This document shows, piece by piece, positions 1-9,392 of a stretch of 64,000 bases of DNA (its first letter is position 1; the number at the start of each line of letters is the position of its first letter). Made by a program: the position numbers and the translations under genes. The DNA is from VRUE01 sp963737575. Its GTDB lineage: Bacteria > Actinomycetota > Thermoleophilia > Solirubrobacterales > 70-9. The stretch is from positions 1-64,000 of the forward strand of contig CAVTTJ010000004.1 in the NCBI GenBank assembly GCA_963737575.1, in the 5' to 3' direction. A model generated the notes under the pieces. The model was not told where the DNA came from. It made no database searches and worked only from the letters and a program-made list of their open reading frames with translations.

Positions 1-248
1 CGATCAGTTCAGCGCCTTGGGCGCTCTCGATGAAGAGCGGAAAGGCGCGCGGATCCCCGGCAATCGGAGCAGCCGTCGCCCATTTGTTCATCCAGTTCAT
101 CGGCACCCCGCCGATCAGTGTCTTCTCCGCTTCTCTGTGGAGCTCGGCCGAGCGTGGTCGCGCGCTCTCGGAAGCGATCCAATTCAGCCCGAGTCAGCTC
201 TGCGAGCCGCTCGCGGTCGATTCTCGCGTCCCCCTCAGCCCTCGTCAT
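1..248 (-). CDS. Class-III aminotransferase, N-terminal part (runs off window, frameshifted)
   Basis: The start is ATG at 248, overlapping the SDR stop by 14 bases. The first ~30 codons (MTRAEGDARIDRERLAEL...) are in one frame and the homologous continuation (SAELHREAEKTLIGGVPM, then NWMNKW) is in another, so a one-base indel lies near 155-162. The text GGVPMNWM..W and the order of elements match the N-terminus of glutamate-1-semialdehyde-aminomutase-like PLP aminotransferases. The catalytic lysine would lie beyond the window. It is the last visible gene of the operon that begins at 10990. Family assignment is fairly sure; substrate unknown. Confidence 0.6.
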
Positions 249-993
249 TCTCAATCTCGCTCTCGGCCTCTTTCAGCATCACGTAATCGACGTTTCCGTA
301 GCCCCCATCGACGATCAGATTCGCCCCCGTAACGAATGCCGCCTCGGGGCTAAGTAACCAGGCAACCGCGCTCGCGACCTCCTCGGGCGCCCCGCTTCGC
401 CCCAGCGGGGTCAGTGATCCGTCCAAGGCAGACTCCGTGGTCATCTCGGTATCGATCCAGCCTGGGCTGACGGCGACCACTCTGATCTCGCTCCGCGCAA
501 GTAGGTTCGCGAGACTCTTGGTGGCGTTCAGAAGCGCCGCCTTGCTGACGCCGTAGGCCATCGAGTTGTAGGAGCCGGTCAACCCGTCGGTGCTTGCGAT
601 GTTGACCACCACCCCACCGCTGAGCGACGGCTCCAGTGCTCGGGCCAGCCGCACCGGCGTCGTCAGATTCACCTCCAGCGTCTCCCGCCAGCGCCTCGGG
701 TCAAAGCTGTGGAGGTCTTCGAAGTGAATGACGCCAGCGTTGTTGACGAGACCTGAGAGTGGGGGACCCTCGACCGCTGCAACGAGATCGTCGACCGTCT
801 CCTCCTTGCTGAAGTCGGCCTGATGGATCCTGAGCGAAGGGAATGTCTCCGCCAATTCCTCCGCACTGCGACGGTTCTCGCGGTAGGTCCCCTCGACCTG
901 CCAGCCGTCGCTCAGCAGCCGCGTCGCGATCGCATGGCCGATTCCTCGTGAGATACCCGTGACCAGCGCTCGCGGTGAGGTCTCGACGCTCAT
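235..993 (-). CDS. SDR-family NAD(P)-dependent oxidoreductase
   Basis: A 252-residue short-chain dehydrogenase/reductase of normal length. It has the Rossmann nucleotide motif TGISRGIG near residue 13, the NNAGV motif, and the active-site Ser (IASTDG) followed by YGVSK (YxxxK). The C-terminus contains VTGANLIVDGGYG, typical of the classical subfamily. The start at ATG 993 makes an ATGA overlap with the upstream deacetylase gene, implying translational coupling. It presumably oxidises or reduces a hydroxyl/carbonyl intermediate of the pathway encoded by this operon; the substrate cannot be read from sequence. Confidence 0.85.
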   Translation of the reverse strand: MSVETSPRALVTGISRGIGHAIATRLLSDGWQVEGTYRENRRSAEELAETFPSLRIHQADFSKEETVDDLVAAVEGPPLSGLVNNAGVIHFEDLHSFDPRRWRETLEVNLTTPVRLARALEPSLSGGVVVNIASTDGLTGSYNSMAYGVSKAALLNATKSLANLLARSEIRVVAVSPGWIDTEMTTESALDGSLTPLGRSGAPEEVASAVAWLLSPEAAFVTGANLIVDGGYGNVDYVMLKEAESEIENDEG

Positions 994-2105
994 CGGCGGT
1001 CCATGCCTTCGCTGAAGCCGCGGACGCAATTCGTGAACGCATCGCCCAGCCCCTCGAGTTCATATCCGCCCTCAAGCAGTAGCGCCGAGGGCAGCCGCAG
1101 GGCACCGATATCGGCGCCGATGATCCGAAGATCGGCGCTGCTCAACTGGCCGTCCCCAGAAGGGTCACCGGCAAGAGTGTCCACGCCGAGCGAGACGATC
1201 AGAGCCTCGGGGGCGAAGTCGGCCGTGGCCTTTAGGACCTCGGAGAGACAGGCCCGGTACTCATCCCCTCCGGGACGAGGAGGAAGGAGCACATTGATCG
1301 TCGCCCCTTCGCCCTCGCCGACACCTCGCTCGGCAGGCCAGCCGAGGTGATAGGGATAGTGGTGCAGCGGATCACCGTGGACGCTTCCATAAAGAACGTC
1401 CCCTCGTTCATAGAAGAGCGACTGGGTGCCGTTGCCGTGGTGGAAGTCGATATCGATCACCGCGACCTTCGCGAATCCCGCGTCTCGCAGGGACTCGGCC
1501 GCTATTGCGGCGTTGTTCAGGTAGCAGCCGCCACCGAATAGGTCACGGCTCACATGGTGGCCCGGCGGTCGTGTCAAAGCCACCGCGCACGGCGCGCCGG
1601 CGCAAACTACGTCGACCGCGCTCAGGGCCGCGTCAACGGAGCCGAGCGCGGCGGCGAAGGTCCCCGAGCCGATGCTTCCATAGGTGTCGTAACAGAATGC
1701 CCCCAGCGCCCCCCGACCAGAAGCTGAGATCGCCGCCGATCCGATTCCCGCTCGGAGCCGCTCATGCAGGAAGGTGTCGGCGACGATCTGCTCGGTGCCC
1801 TGCGGTCTGTGCGGTCCCAGGGCCTCCCAGGCGCCCTCGAGGAACTCGAGCAGCGATCGGTCATGCACCTTGAGAATCGGATCCCGCCCATGTCCGGTGG
1901 CACTGGACGTGCGCCAGCCGCCCTGCGATCGCATTGTGGCCAGGATTCGATCGATGCGGCTGACCGAGTCAAGCGCGGGGATCGCTACGCCGCCGGTCAG
2001 CTCGGTCGCAGGGGCATAACCGCTGTGGGCGGCGTTGAGCACGACTGGGAGACCCGAGGGATCGTCAAGCCCCCCGCTCGGGTCAACCATCGACTCAATG
2101 CTCAC
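990..2105 (-). CDS. Class-II histone-deacetylase-like / acetylpolyamine amidohydrolase-type deacetylase
   Basis: About 371 residues. It carries the zinc-dependent deacetylase motifs in order: RPPGHH (active-site His pair), DIDFHHGNGT (zinc Asp and His), LGVDTLAGDP (second zinc Asp) and LEGGY near the end. Bacterial members remove acetyl or other acyl groups from polyamines and related amines. The start chosen is GTG 2105, giving a GTGA overlap with the preceding hydrolase gene; an internal ATG at 2090 is the alternative. In this operon it probably deacylates an amino compound that is also handled by the aminotransferase and the amidino/carbamoyl hydrolases. The substrate is inference. Confidence 0.8.
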   Translation of the reverse strand: MSIESMVDPSGGLDDPSGLPVVLNAAHSGYAPATELTGGVAIPALDSVSRIDRILATMRSQGGWRTSSATGHGRDPILKVHDRSLLEFLEGAWEALGPHRPQGTEQIVADTFLHERLRAGIGSAAISASGRGALGAFCYDTYGSIGSGTFAAALGSVDAALSAVDVVCAGAPCAVALTRPPGHHVSRDLFGGGCYLNNAAIAAESLRDAGFAKVAVIDIDFHHGNGTQSLFYERGDVLYGSVHGDPLHHYPYHLGWPAERGVGEGEGATINVLLPPRPGGDEYRACLSEVLKATADFAPEALIVSLGVDTLAGDPSGDGQLSSADLRIIGADIGALRLPSALLLEGGYELEGLGDAFTNCVRGFSEGMDRR

Positions 2106-3344
2106 AGCAGGTCCGAGCGCTCGGAGACAGATCGGGCGAAGATGTCGAATGCGCTGATCGCGCATTCCAGGTCCTCCTGAGTGGAGTCCTCCTCAGGGCA
2201 GTGACTCAATCCCCGCTGCGAGGCGCAAAAAATCATCGCCGTAGGCACGAAAGGAGCCAATTCGCCCGCGTCGTGCAGGGCGCCGCTGGGCATCGCGAAG
2301 TCACTTCCGCCGGCGATCTCGCAGGCCTCCCGGGCGGCGGCTACCAGCCGCGGATCGAACGCCCTCGGCTCGATCGCCCAGATCTTCCGCCTCTTAACCC
2401 CAATGCCGCGGGAGGCCGCCCGCGCCTCTGCGATTCGCTTCGCTTCGGCGTGCATGCGCTCCAGCGCCTCGGCATCCTCATGGCGGATGTCGGTGAAGAG
2501 GTCGGCGCGGCCGGCGGTTGCGGTCGGCACTCCCGGCTCCAGATCGAGTCGGCCGGTCGTGGCGCGGCCCCCGCAACTAATTGCGAGATCCTCCAATGCA
2601 AGAGCAAGTTCCGCGGCCGGCAGCAGAGCGTCCGCACGTCCCTCCATCGGCGTCGGCCCGGCGTGAGCCGACTGGCCTTCGAAGGAGATGCAATCGCGCT
2701 TTATGCCGATGGTCCCGGTGACGCTCGCCACCGACTCCCCTGCCTTCGAGGACCGGACCCTGCTCGATGTGCAGCTCGAGGTATGCCGCAATGCGGTCGA
2801 GACGCGGGTCGGCTCCCTCAAGTGACTCGAGGGCGATACCCGCTGCGCCGAGTACCTCAGCCGCAGTCTTACCGTCCCGATCAAGGAGTCCGGCGAACTG
2901 ATCGACCTCCAGCGCCCCCACGAAGGCAGAGCTGCCGTAGAGGCTTCGACCGAACCGAGCACCCTCCTCATCGGCCCAGTCGACGACCGCAACGCTCCTC
3001 GGCGGCGGCGTCGAGGAGCGGAGCAGGCCTTCAAGGACAGCAAGGCCGGCCCATACACCGAGCGCGCCGTCGAGCCAGCCGCCGGCGGGGACAGAATCGA
3101 GGTGGGAACCGAGGACGATCAGGGAATCGGACTCGCCGGGAAGCTCGACCCAGATATTGCCGGCGCGGTCGCGCTCGGCGCTGAGACCCAAGCGGTCGGC
3201 GCGCTCCTCGAGCTGCTCCCTGGCGCGCTCCCAGGTCGGTGTCCAGGCGAGCCGGCGCGCTCCCCCCTCACCCCCGGTCTGGGCATCGAGCTCACGCAGA
3301 TCGGAGAGAACCTGCGAGGGCAGGACCGAGCTGCGCTGGGCCAT
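2102..3344 (-). CDS. M20-family N-carbamoyl-L-amino-acid / allantoate amidohydrolase (one frameshift)
   Basis: Dinuclear-metal amidohydrolase of the allantoate amidohydrolase / N-carbamoyl amino-acid hydrolase / ureidopropionase group, which cleaves a ureido group to amine, CO2 and ammonia. Motifs in order: GSHLDSVPAGGWLDGALG (metal His and Asp), DEEGARFG (catalytic Glu), HIEQGPVLE, then in a second frame GQSAHAGPTPM and GLSHCPEED (C-terminal metal His). The frames switch at about 2743: after HIEQGPVLE one extra G must be skipped to continue AGESVASVTG. Length after correction (~413 residues) is normal. Start ATG 3344 lies 7 bases after the DDAH-like stop. Either a sequencing error or a recent inactivation. 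Confidence 0.75.
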
Positions 3345-3351
3345 CGTGACC

Positions 3352-4245
3352 TCAGCCCAACCTCTTGCGCCGCAGCGGCTGTGCCAGGCAATGAGCACCG
3401 CCACCGCCCGCAGTGAAGACCGAGAGGTCCGGATCGACAACGGTCAGCCCGTGTGCTCGCAACGCAGCGTTCAGCGTTCGCGCCCCGGCGGCAGAAAGGA
3501 CACGCCCGCTGCCGAGAGACATTGCGTTGACACCGAGCTCGAAGGCCTCCTGCTCCGGAACCTCGACCAGGTCAAAGCCCTTCGCACGCAACCAGGCGAT
3601 AAGACCGGCTGGTAGCACCTCCGAGCAGACCGCGGCAAGCTTCTCCTCGAGGAATGCGAGGAGGACATCGAGATGCACGAACGAGGACGGAATCGGCTGA
3701 ATTCGCGCCTCCCAGCCCTCAGCTTCGAAATATGCGGCCATCTGGCGAGCCCCCGGCTCCTGCGTGCGCGATTCGCTGCAGCCGATCAGTACCGACCCGG
3801 GTTCGACGATCGCGACGTCCCCGCCCTCGACCGGCGCCGCGGTAATCTTCCCCGCCAGCGGCACCCCGGCACCTGCGTAGAAGTCGATCACGGGCGCGTA
3901 CTCGCCCCGACGCCACCATTGTTGAGGCAGGAGAACGACCGGGCCTTTGGGTGTGGCGGCGCTCGAGTCACGGGCGAAGACCTGGTAGGGCAGCGACGGG
4001 TCAGGAGCCAGGAAATGACAGCGGACCCCGGCTTCTTCGTAGCGAGCGATCATTTCAGCGTGCTGGCGCAGGGCTAGATCCCGGTCGAACTCGGCATCGC
4101 TATCTAGTGTCGCCTGCGAGATCGCGCTGGTCGCAAGCCAGCGGAAGTGATCGGGAGGACAGAGCAGGACATCGGTCAGGTCCCCGTATTCGGAGTCGAC
4201 TCCCCAGTCCGTAATCCCCTCTATCTCTGTAGCCAAAGTCGTCAC
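3352..4245 (-). CDS. Dimethylarginine dimethylaminohydrolase-like amidino hydrolase
   Basis: A 297-residue member of the guanidino-group-modifying superfamily (DDAH, arginine deiminase, amidinotransferases). The substrate-binding FARDSS and EGGD motifs, the catalytic His in FVHLDVLLAF and the nucleophilic Cys in the C-terminal GGGGAHCLAQP are all present. These enzymes convert a guanidino group to a ureido group, releasing ammonia or a methylamine. The start ATG 4245 overlaps the aminotransferase stop (ATGA). Directly downstream is an N-carbamoyl hydrolase able in principle to act on such a ureido product, which suggests consecutive steps. True DDAH activity versus action on another guanidine is open. 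Confidence 0.8.
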   Translation of the reverse strand: MTTLATEIEGITDWGVDSEYGDLTDVLLCPPDHFRWLATSAISQATLDSDAEFDRDLALRQHAEMIARYEEAGVRCHFLAPDPSLPYQVFARDSSAATPKGPVVLLPQQWWRRGEYAPVIDFYAGAGVPLAGKITAAPVEGGDVAIVEPGSVLIGCSESRTQEPGARQMAAYFEAEGWEARIQPIPSSFVHLDVLLAFLEEKLAAVCSEVLPAGLIAWLRAKGFDLVEVPEQEAFELGVNAMSLGSGRVLSAAGARTLNAALRAHGLTVVDPDLSVFTAGGGGAHCLAQPLRRKRLG

Positions 4246-5567
4246 CTGACCTCCTTCGAGTGGCCCTGCTTCTGCATATTGTTGGTCAATCCAACAATCT
4301 TATCGTCACCAAGAACTTCATCCAGCACCTCGAAGACGCGCGCGAGCTGCTTGTCCTCGATCACAAAGGGAGGCGTGATCTGAAGGGCCTCGCCGGCCAG
4401 AACGCGGGTCAACACACCCCGCTCGCGGCAGGCCGAGACTACCGCCGCGCTGGCGATGCCCGCCTCTGCCAACCAAGCGGAGTCGAGCTGGACACCGCCC
4501 ATCAGACCAACTGACCTCACCTCGGCGACCGCAGGGTGTCGAAGCAGCGCTCGCAGATGCTCTTCAAATCCAGGCTCCAGCGTTGCGACTCGATCGACGA
4601 GACCCTCGGCCTCGATCAGGTCGAGGTTGGCCTGGGCCGCGGCGCAGGCGGTCGCGTGGCCGGAATAGGTGTAGCCGTGCCGCAGCGGTGCCTCGGGGGC
4701 GCCGTCCCAGAAGGGCGCCGCAACCCGCTCGGCACAGACGACGGCCCCCAGCGGCAGATAGCCGGAAGTTATCCCCTTCGCCAGGATGACCATGTCTGGC
4801 TTAAATTCGTAACGCTCGGCGGCGAACATGCCGCCGGTCCGACCGAAGCCGGTCACGACTTCATCAGCGATAAAGAGGACTTCCCGCTCGGCGCAAATCG
4901 CCGCGACCTCTGTCAGGTAGCCAGGTGGCGGGGGGTAGACGCCGCCGGCACCGATCACCGGCTCGGCGATGAACGCGGCGACCCGCTCGGAGCCGATCTC
5001 TTCGATCGCGCTCGCCAATGCCTCGGAGCTCATGGCGGGCACCGTGCCCACGTCCTCGACCAGGGGACCGAAGTGCTCCCGGTTCGCTGCTATCCCTGCG
5101 ATCGAGGTTCCGAAAGCGTGTGTCCCGTGATAGGCCAGCTCGCGGGAGAGAACAAAGGTCTTATCGGGCTCGCCCAGCTCCGCCCAGTAGCGTCGCGCCA
5201 ACTTGGCGGCCGTGTCGACGGAGTCTGAGCCACCGCTGGTCAAAAAGACAGCCGCATCGTTTAGCGGCGAGAGCGCAGCAACGCGGTTGGCCAACTCGAG
5301 CGTTACGTCTGATGCGTAGACATCGAAGCAGGAACACGACGCGAGCTTCGCTGCCTGCGTCCCGATCGCGCTGGCGATCTCCTGGCGCCCATGCCCGACG
5401 TTGCAGTACCAAAGCGACGCAGTCGCGTCGAGGTAAGTATTGCCATCCCGGTCGACCAGCTCGCATCCATCGCCGCGAACGAAGACGACCCGATTGTGCT
5501 TTGTATGGCGCATATCGGCAAAGGGATTCCAGAAGCGCTCGGGCGCTTTGTGGAGGTCGTTGCTCAT
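4242..5567 (-). CDS. Class-III PLP aminotransferase
   Basis: 441 residues, full length for omega-amino-acid/polyamine aminotransferases. It shows LDATASLWYCNVGHG near the N-terminus, the cofactor-binding SGGSDSVDTA and YHGTHAFGTS, FIADEVVTGFGRTG (Asp contacting the pyridine nitrogen) and the PLP lysine in MVILAKGITSGYLPLGA. Such enzymes transaminate terminal amines (putrescine, 4-aminobutyrate, beta-alanine and similar). The start makes an ATGA overlap with the permease gene. Its last ~20 codons contain a perfect inverted repeat (4278-4298) resembling the operator by the divergent GntR gene. Confidence 0.87.
   Translation of the reverse strand: MSNDLHKAPERFWNPFADMRHTKHNRVVFVRGDGCELVDRDGNTYLDATASLWYCNVGHGRQEIASAIGTQAAKLASCSCFDVYASDVTLELANRVAALSPLNDAAVFLTSGGSDSVDTAAKLARRYWAELGEPDKTFVLSRELAYHGTHAFGTSIAGIAANREHFGPLVEDVGTVPAMSSEALASAIEEIGSERVAAFIAEPVIGAGGVYPPPPGYLTEVAAICAEREVLFIADEVVTGFGRTGGMFAAERYEFKPDMVILAKGITSGYLPLGAVVCAERVAAPFWDGAPEAPLRHGYTYSGHATACAAAQANLDLIEAEGLVDRVATLEPGFEEHLRALLRHPAVAEVRSVGLMGGVQLDSAWLAEAGIASAAVVSACRERGVLTRVLAGEALQITPPFVIEDKQLARVFEVLDEVLGDDKIVGLTNNMQKQGHSKEVR
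4278..4298. promoter_or_regulatory. Intragenic inverted repeat, putative GntR operator
   Basis: ATTGTTGG (4278-4285), five bases, CCAACAAT (4291-4298): a perfect 8-bp inverted repeat. The right half with its flank, CAATCCAACAAT (4287-4298), is identical to the complement of 11029-11040 and shares 11 bases with 11121-11131 beside the GntR gene. It sits in the 3' end of the aminotransferase coding region, just ahead of the DDAH-like gene. Regulatory function is inferred. Confidence 0.55.
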
Positions 5568-6559
5568 GTCGTGATCCGCGGATCGGCGGCGGCCTGCAGG
5601 ATGTCGATGATCGCGTTGACAACGACGTAGATCACGCCGAAGACGAGCGCCACGCCCGCGATTGCCGGGAAGTCATCCTTCGGAATGCTTTCGTTGAGGT
5701 ACAGGCCGATGCCGGGCCAGGCGAACAGTGGCTCGATCACGGTCAGTCCCACGAACAGGAGGCCCAGCATCAATCCACTCATCGCCAGAGTCGGGCTAAG
5801 CGAGTTGCGCAGGCAGTGGTGGATGAGGATCTGCCATTTCGACATCCCCTTGGCTTCGGCGACGCGGACATGGTCTGCCCGCAAATTCGAGATCAGGGCA
5901 CCCCGTAGGACACGTCCGACCGCGACCGCCGGCAGCACGGCGAGGGCGACCGCGGGCAGGATCATGTGCTGGATGATGTTCAGGGTCAGATTCAGTTCGC
6001 CGTGAATCACACTGTCGAGGAACAACGATCCAGTCGGCCCGATCGGCAGGTTGATAAAGCTGGTGCGCCCGCTGGCCGGAAGCCAGCCGAGCTGCTTATA
6101 GAAGAGAAGAATGCCGAGCAGGGCGAGGACAAACGAGGGTCCCGCTGCCAACCCGACGAGACCGAGACGGAAGGGCGCGGTCCCACGCCAGCGCGCGGCT
6201 CCACTCAGCCCGAATAGGAGCGCCAGCGGTGTGGCGATAATGATCGCCGCCACAACCAGTTCGAGTGAGGCCGGGAGGTATGTCCTGATGTTGTCGGCGA
6301 CTGGTTCGTGCGTCCGCAACGAGGTCTGAAGATTGCCCGTAGCCACATCGCCGACGTACGTGAAGTACTGGTTCACGATCGGTTCGTCGTAGCCGAGACG
6401 CCGCCGTGCCTTTTCCACAATTTCCTTCGACGCGTTCTCTCCGACCGACGCCCTGACCGGATCGACCGGCGAGATCCGTTGCAGGAGGAACATCACTGCA
6501 GTAAGCGTCACCAGGACGATCAGCATCGAGGCCAAGCGACGTATCGCGAAACCCGCCAT
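5564..6559 (-). CDS. Peptide/oligopeptide ABC transporter permease (DppB type)
   Basis: 331 residues from ATG 6559, where TGATG joins it to the upstream permease stop. The N-terminal helix (FAIRRLASMLIVLVTLTAV), a periplasmic stretch, and about five further membrane segments match the DppB/OppB fold. The cytoplasmic coupling loop contains VRVAEAKGMSKWQIL (EAA-type loop). It pairs with the DppC-type permease encoded just upstream to form the membrane channel of a nickel/peptide/opine-type importer. ATGA overlap with the aminotransferase gene ties transport and catabolism together. Confidence 0.88.
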   Translation of the reverse strand: MAGFAIRRLASMLIVLVTLTAVMFLLQRISPVDPVRASVGENASKEIVEKARRRLGYDEPIVNQYFTYVGDVATGNLQTSLRTHEPVADNIRTYLPASLELVVAAIIIATPLALLFGLSGAARWRGTAPFRLGLVGLAAGPSFVLALLGILLFYKQLGWLPASGRTSFINLPIGPTGSLFLDSVIHGELNLTLNIIQHMILPAVALAVLPAVAVGRVLRGALISNLRADHVRVAEAKGMSKWQILIHHCLRNSLSPTLAMSGLMLGLLFVGLTVIEPLFAWPGIGLYLNESIPKDDFPAIAGVALVFGVIYVVVNAIIDILQAAADPRITT

Positions 6560-7422
6560 CAGCGATCCACCATGTCTCGGATCGTGTCTCCCGCGACGTT
6601 GCCTACCATGCAGAGGACAAAGATCGCCAGGCCGGGGAAGATCGACAGCCACCAACTGGTCAGCAGGTCGGTGGCGCCGGTCGCCGTCATGCTGCCGAGC
6701 TCAGGAGCGGGTGGCTGTGCTCCGAGCCCGAGGAAGGAGAGGGTGGCCAGGATGATGATCGCGTTGCCGATATCGAGACTGGCAGCAACAACGGAAACCG
6801 GGATCGCTCCGGGTAGTAGGTGGCGGCCGAGCCGGCGCCGACGGCTGGTACCCGCTAGCTTGGCCGCCTCCATGTAGGGCCGAGCGGCGAGAGATCGCAC
6901 TTCGACTCGGATCACGCGCGCGTAATACGGCCACCAGAGGATCGAGACGGCTACCAGCGTGTGGAAGAGCGACGGCCCGAGTGCCGCGACCACCGCGATC
7001 GCCAGCACTGCCGCCGGAAGCGCCAGGAAGAGATCGGTCGTCCGCATCAACACGGCGTCGATCCAGCCTCCTGTGGCACCTGCGATCAGCCCGATTGCCC
7101 CGCCGATCCCTAAGCCGACCGCAATCACTGCGAGAGCCGAGAGCCAGGTCGATTGGATCCCGGCGATCACTCGGCTGAACATGTCGCGGCCGACGGCGTC
7201 GGTTCCGAACGGAAATGTCCAGCTCGGCGATTCATAGGCAGGGCCCGCAGCCAATCGCGGGTTGTGTGGCTCAAGCAGCGGCGCAAAGATCGCGACGAGC
7301 GTGATCAGCACCAGCGCTCCGAGCGCGATCCACATCGGCACTGTCAGGCTTCGGGACCGTTGGAACCAGTAGCGAGCGGGCGTCGGCTGCACATCGGCTC
7401 TGATCGGCTCAACCGCGGCCAT
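6559..7422 (-). CDS. Peptide/oligopeptide ABC transporter permease (DppC type)
   Basis: 287 residues from ATG 7422, which overlaps the ATPase stop. It has an N-terminal membrane segment (LTVPMWIALGALVLITLV), then the DppC hallmark FPFGTDAVGRDMFSRVI, four to five more helices, and the coupling loop YMEAAKLAGTSRRRRLGRHL. It forms the second half of the import channel with the downstream DppB-type permease. The substrate class (di/oligopeptides, opines, polyamine-like amino compounds) is not fixed by the permeases. Confidence 0.88.
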   Translation of the reverse strand: MAAVEPIRADVQPTPARYWFQRSRSLTVPMWIALGALVLITLVAIFAPLLEPHNPRLAAGPAYESPSWTFPFGTDAVGRDMFSRVIAGIQSTWLSALAVIAVGLGIGGAIGLIAGATGGWIDAVLMRTTDLFLALPAAVLAIAVVAALGPSLFHTLVAVSILWWPYYARVIRVEVRSLAARPYMEAAKLAGTSRRRRLGRHLLPGAIPVSVVAASLDIGNAIIILATLSFLGLGAQPPAPELGSMTATGATDLLTSWWLSIFPGLAIFVLCMVGNVAGDTIRDMVDR

Positions 7423-9392
7423 CAGCTTTCCTCCAGTCGACAGTCGACGTAATGGCTCGGATCCGCTCCGACCCGGACCATCGAAGGAGCGCGCGTCTTG
7501 CACTCCTCGATTGCGAACTCGCAGCGAGGATGGAAGCTGCAACCGGAGGGAGGATCGAAGAGGCTGGGGGGCTCGCCGGGCAGAGCCACCGCGACCTTGC
7601 CGAACGAGGGCACCGAGGCCAGCAGCGTTTTGGTGTACGGATGGGCGGGCCGGCGCATAATCGTCTCGGCCGGTCCGACCTCGACGATCCGTCCCAGATA
7701 CATCACCGCTACCCGCTCGGCGACAAGGCGGGCGATGTTCAGGTCATGGGTGACGAATATGAGCGACATCTCGAATCGTCGCCGCAACTCGCCGAGCAGA
7801 TTCAATACGCCGGCCGCGATCGATACGTCCAGGGCGGAGGTGGGCTCGTCGCAGAGCAGCAGCCTTGGGGGCTCGACCACCGCCCGGGCGATCGCTACGC
7901 GCTGTCGCTGTCCGCCTGAGAGCTGCGCCGAGCGAGCTGAGGCCAGCCGCGGCGAAAGGCCAACCATTGCCAGCGCCTCTTCGACTCGTTGCGATCGCTC
8001 GCGGCGCGAGAGATCTGACCGGCGCAGTCGATCGGCGATGATCTCACCGACCGAAAGCCATGGCGTCAGCGAGGCCCCTGCGTCCTGAAAGATCATCTGC
8101 GGCGCTGAGCCTGCGACCTTCAGCCTGCCGCTGCCGACCGGAACAAGGCCGGCGGCGGCGCGCAGCAGAGTGGTCTTCCCGGAGCCACTCTCGCCGACGA
8201 TCGCAACCGATTCACCGGACCCCACCTCGAGGTCGACGCCGTCGAGTATCTGCAACTCGTGTCGGGCCCGCGGCCATCTTCCGACCTTGACCTCGACTCC
8301 GAGACCGTCTGCGTCGAGCGCGACCTCCTCCGCGCCGGCGCGACCGATCGGCGGCCATGTCTCTCCCGGTAGCGTCTCCCTGCCGAGATCGATCTCGCCG
8401 CTGCGGATGCAGGCATCCTGGTGCGCGGGCCTGCCCGTCAGTGGCGGCGGTTGGTCGTGACACTCAGCCTTTGCGAATACGCAGCGCGGGGTGAATGGGC
8501 AGCCGGACGGAAGCTCCCTCGGATCCGGTGGTTCACCGTCGAGCGTCGGCAGCCGACGATCGCGGTCGGAGCTCAGATCGAGGCGGCTGTGCAGCAGTGC
8601 ATTCGTGTAGGGGTGGTGTGGAGTCGTCAGCAGGTCCTGCGCTGGGCCCACCTCGGCCAGCCTGCCGCCGTAAAGGACGGCAATTCGATCGGAAATCTGA
8701 GAGGCGACGGCGAGGTCGTGTGTGATCAGCAGGATCGAACACCCCAGGTCTCCGCGCAGGGAGTCGAGCAGGCGAAGAATCTGAGCCTGCACCGTCACGT
8801 CAAGCGCTGTGGTCGGCTCATCGGCGACGATCAGCTTCGGCTCGCCGGCGATGGCGATGGCGATCATCACCCGCTGTCGCAGACCCCCTGAGAGTTCATG
8901 TGGAAAGGCCCGCATGCGGCGCTGCGCATCGGGAATCTGGGCTCTCTCGAGCAGATCGATCGCCGCCGCGGTGGAGTCGACCAGCTCCAGCAACTGGCGC
9001 CCGACTCGCATCGTCGGGTCAAGGGAGGTCATCGGATCCTGGAAGATGGCCCCGAGACGGTCTCGACGAAGCTGGCGTAGCTGCGCCTCGGACGCGTTGG
9101 GCATGTCGACGCCATCGACTGAGAGCTCACCCTCGAGGCGCGGCTTGGACTGTTCTGGGAGCAGACCCAACATGGTCAGCCCCAAGACGCTCTTACCCGA
9201 GCCGGACTCGCCAACCAGACCGAGGATCTCTCCGGATCGGATCTGGAGATCGATCCCCCTCAGTACCGGAAGGCTCTCGCGATCGCGGGTCAAGGTCACC
9301 CGCAAGCCGCTGGCGGTTACTACATCGGGAACCCGCGTGGTGTTGGCATCAGCACTACGTTCCTCGATGGCCGATGATGCCTCCCGGCTCAT
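7422..9392 (-). CDS. Fused double ABC ATPase of peptide importer (DppD-DppF)
   Basis: 656 residues containing two complete nucleotide-binding domains. First: Walker A GESGSGKSVLG, signature LSGGLRQRVMIAIA, Walker B IVADEPTTALDVT, followed by the oligopeptide-transporter C-terminal segment with Cys-rich CPFTPRCVFAKAEC. Second: GESGSGKTTLL, LSGGQRQRVAIARA, LLCDEPTSALDVS, then CSFHPRCEFAIEEC. In most operons these are two genes (D and F); here one chain does both. Both Cys clusters resemble the [4Fe-4S]-associated motif of this family. ATGA overlap with the lipoprotein gene. Confidence 0.9.
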   Translation of the reverse strand: MSREASSAIEERSADANTTRVPDVVTASGLRVTLTRDRESLPVLRGIDLQIRSGEILGLVGESGSGKSVLGLTMLGLLPEQSKPRLEGELSVDGVDMPNASEAQLRQLRRDRLGAIFQDPMTSLDPTMRVGRQLLELVDSTAAAIDLLERAQIPDAQRRMRAFPHELSGGLRQRVMIAIAIAGEPKLIVADEPTTALDVTVQAQILRLLDSLRGDLGCSILLITHDLAVASQISDRIAVLYGGRLAEVGPAQDLLTTPHHPYTNALLHSRLDLSSDRDRRLPTLDGEPPDPRELPSGCPFTPRCVFAKAECHDQPPPLTGRPAHQDACIRSGEIDLGRETLPGETWPPIGRAGAEEVALDADGLGVEVKVGRWPRARHELQILDGVDLEVGSGESVAIVGESGSGKTTLLRAAAGLVPVGSGRLKVAGSAPQMIFQDAGASLTPWLSVGEIIADRLRRSDLSRRERSQRVEEALAMVGLSPRLASARSAQLSGGQRQRVAIARAVVEPPRLLLCDEPTSALDVSIAAGVLNLLGELRRRFEMSLIFVTHDLNIARLVAERVAVMYLGRIVEVGPAETIMRRPAHPYTKTLLASVPSFGKVAVALPGEPPSLFDPPSGCSFHPRCEFAIEECKTRAPSMVRVGADPSHYVDCRLEES

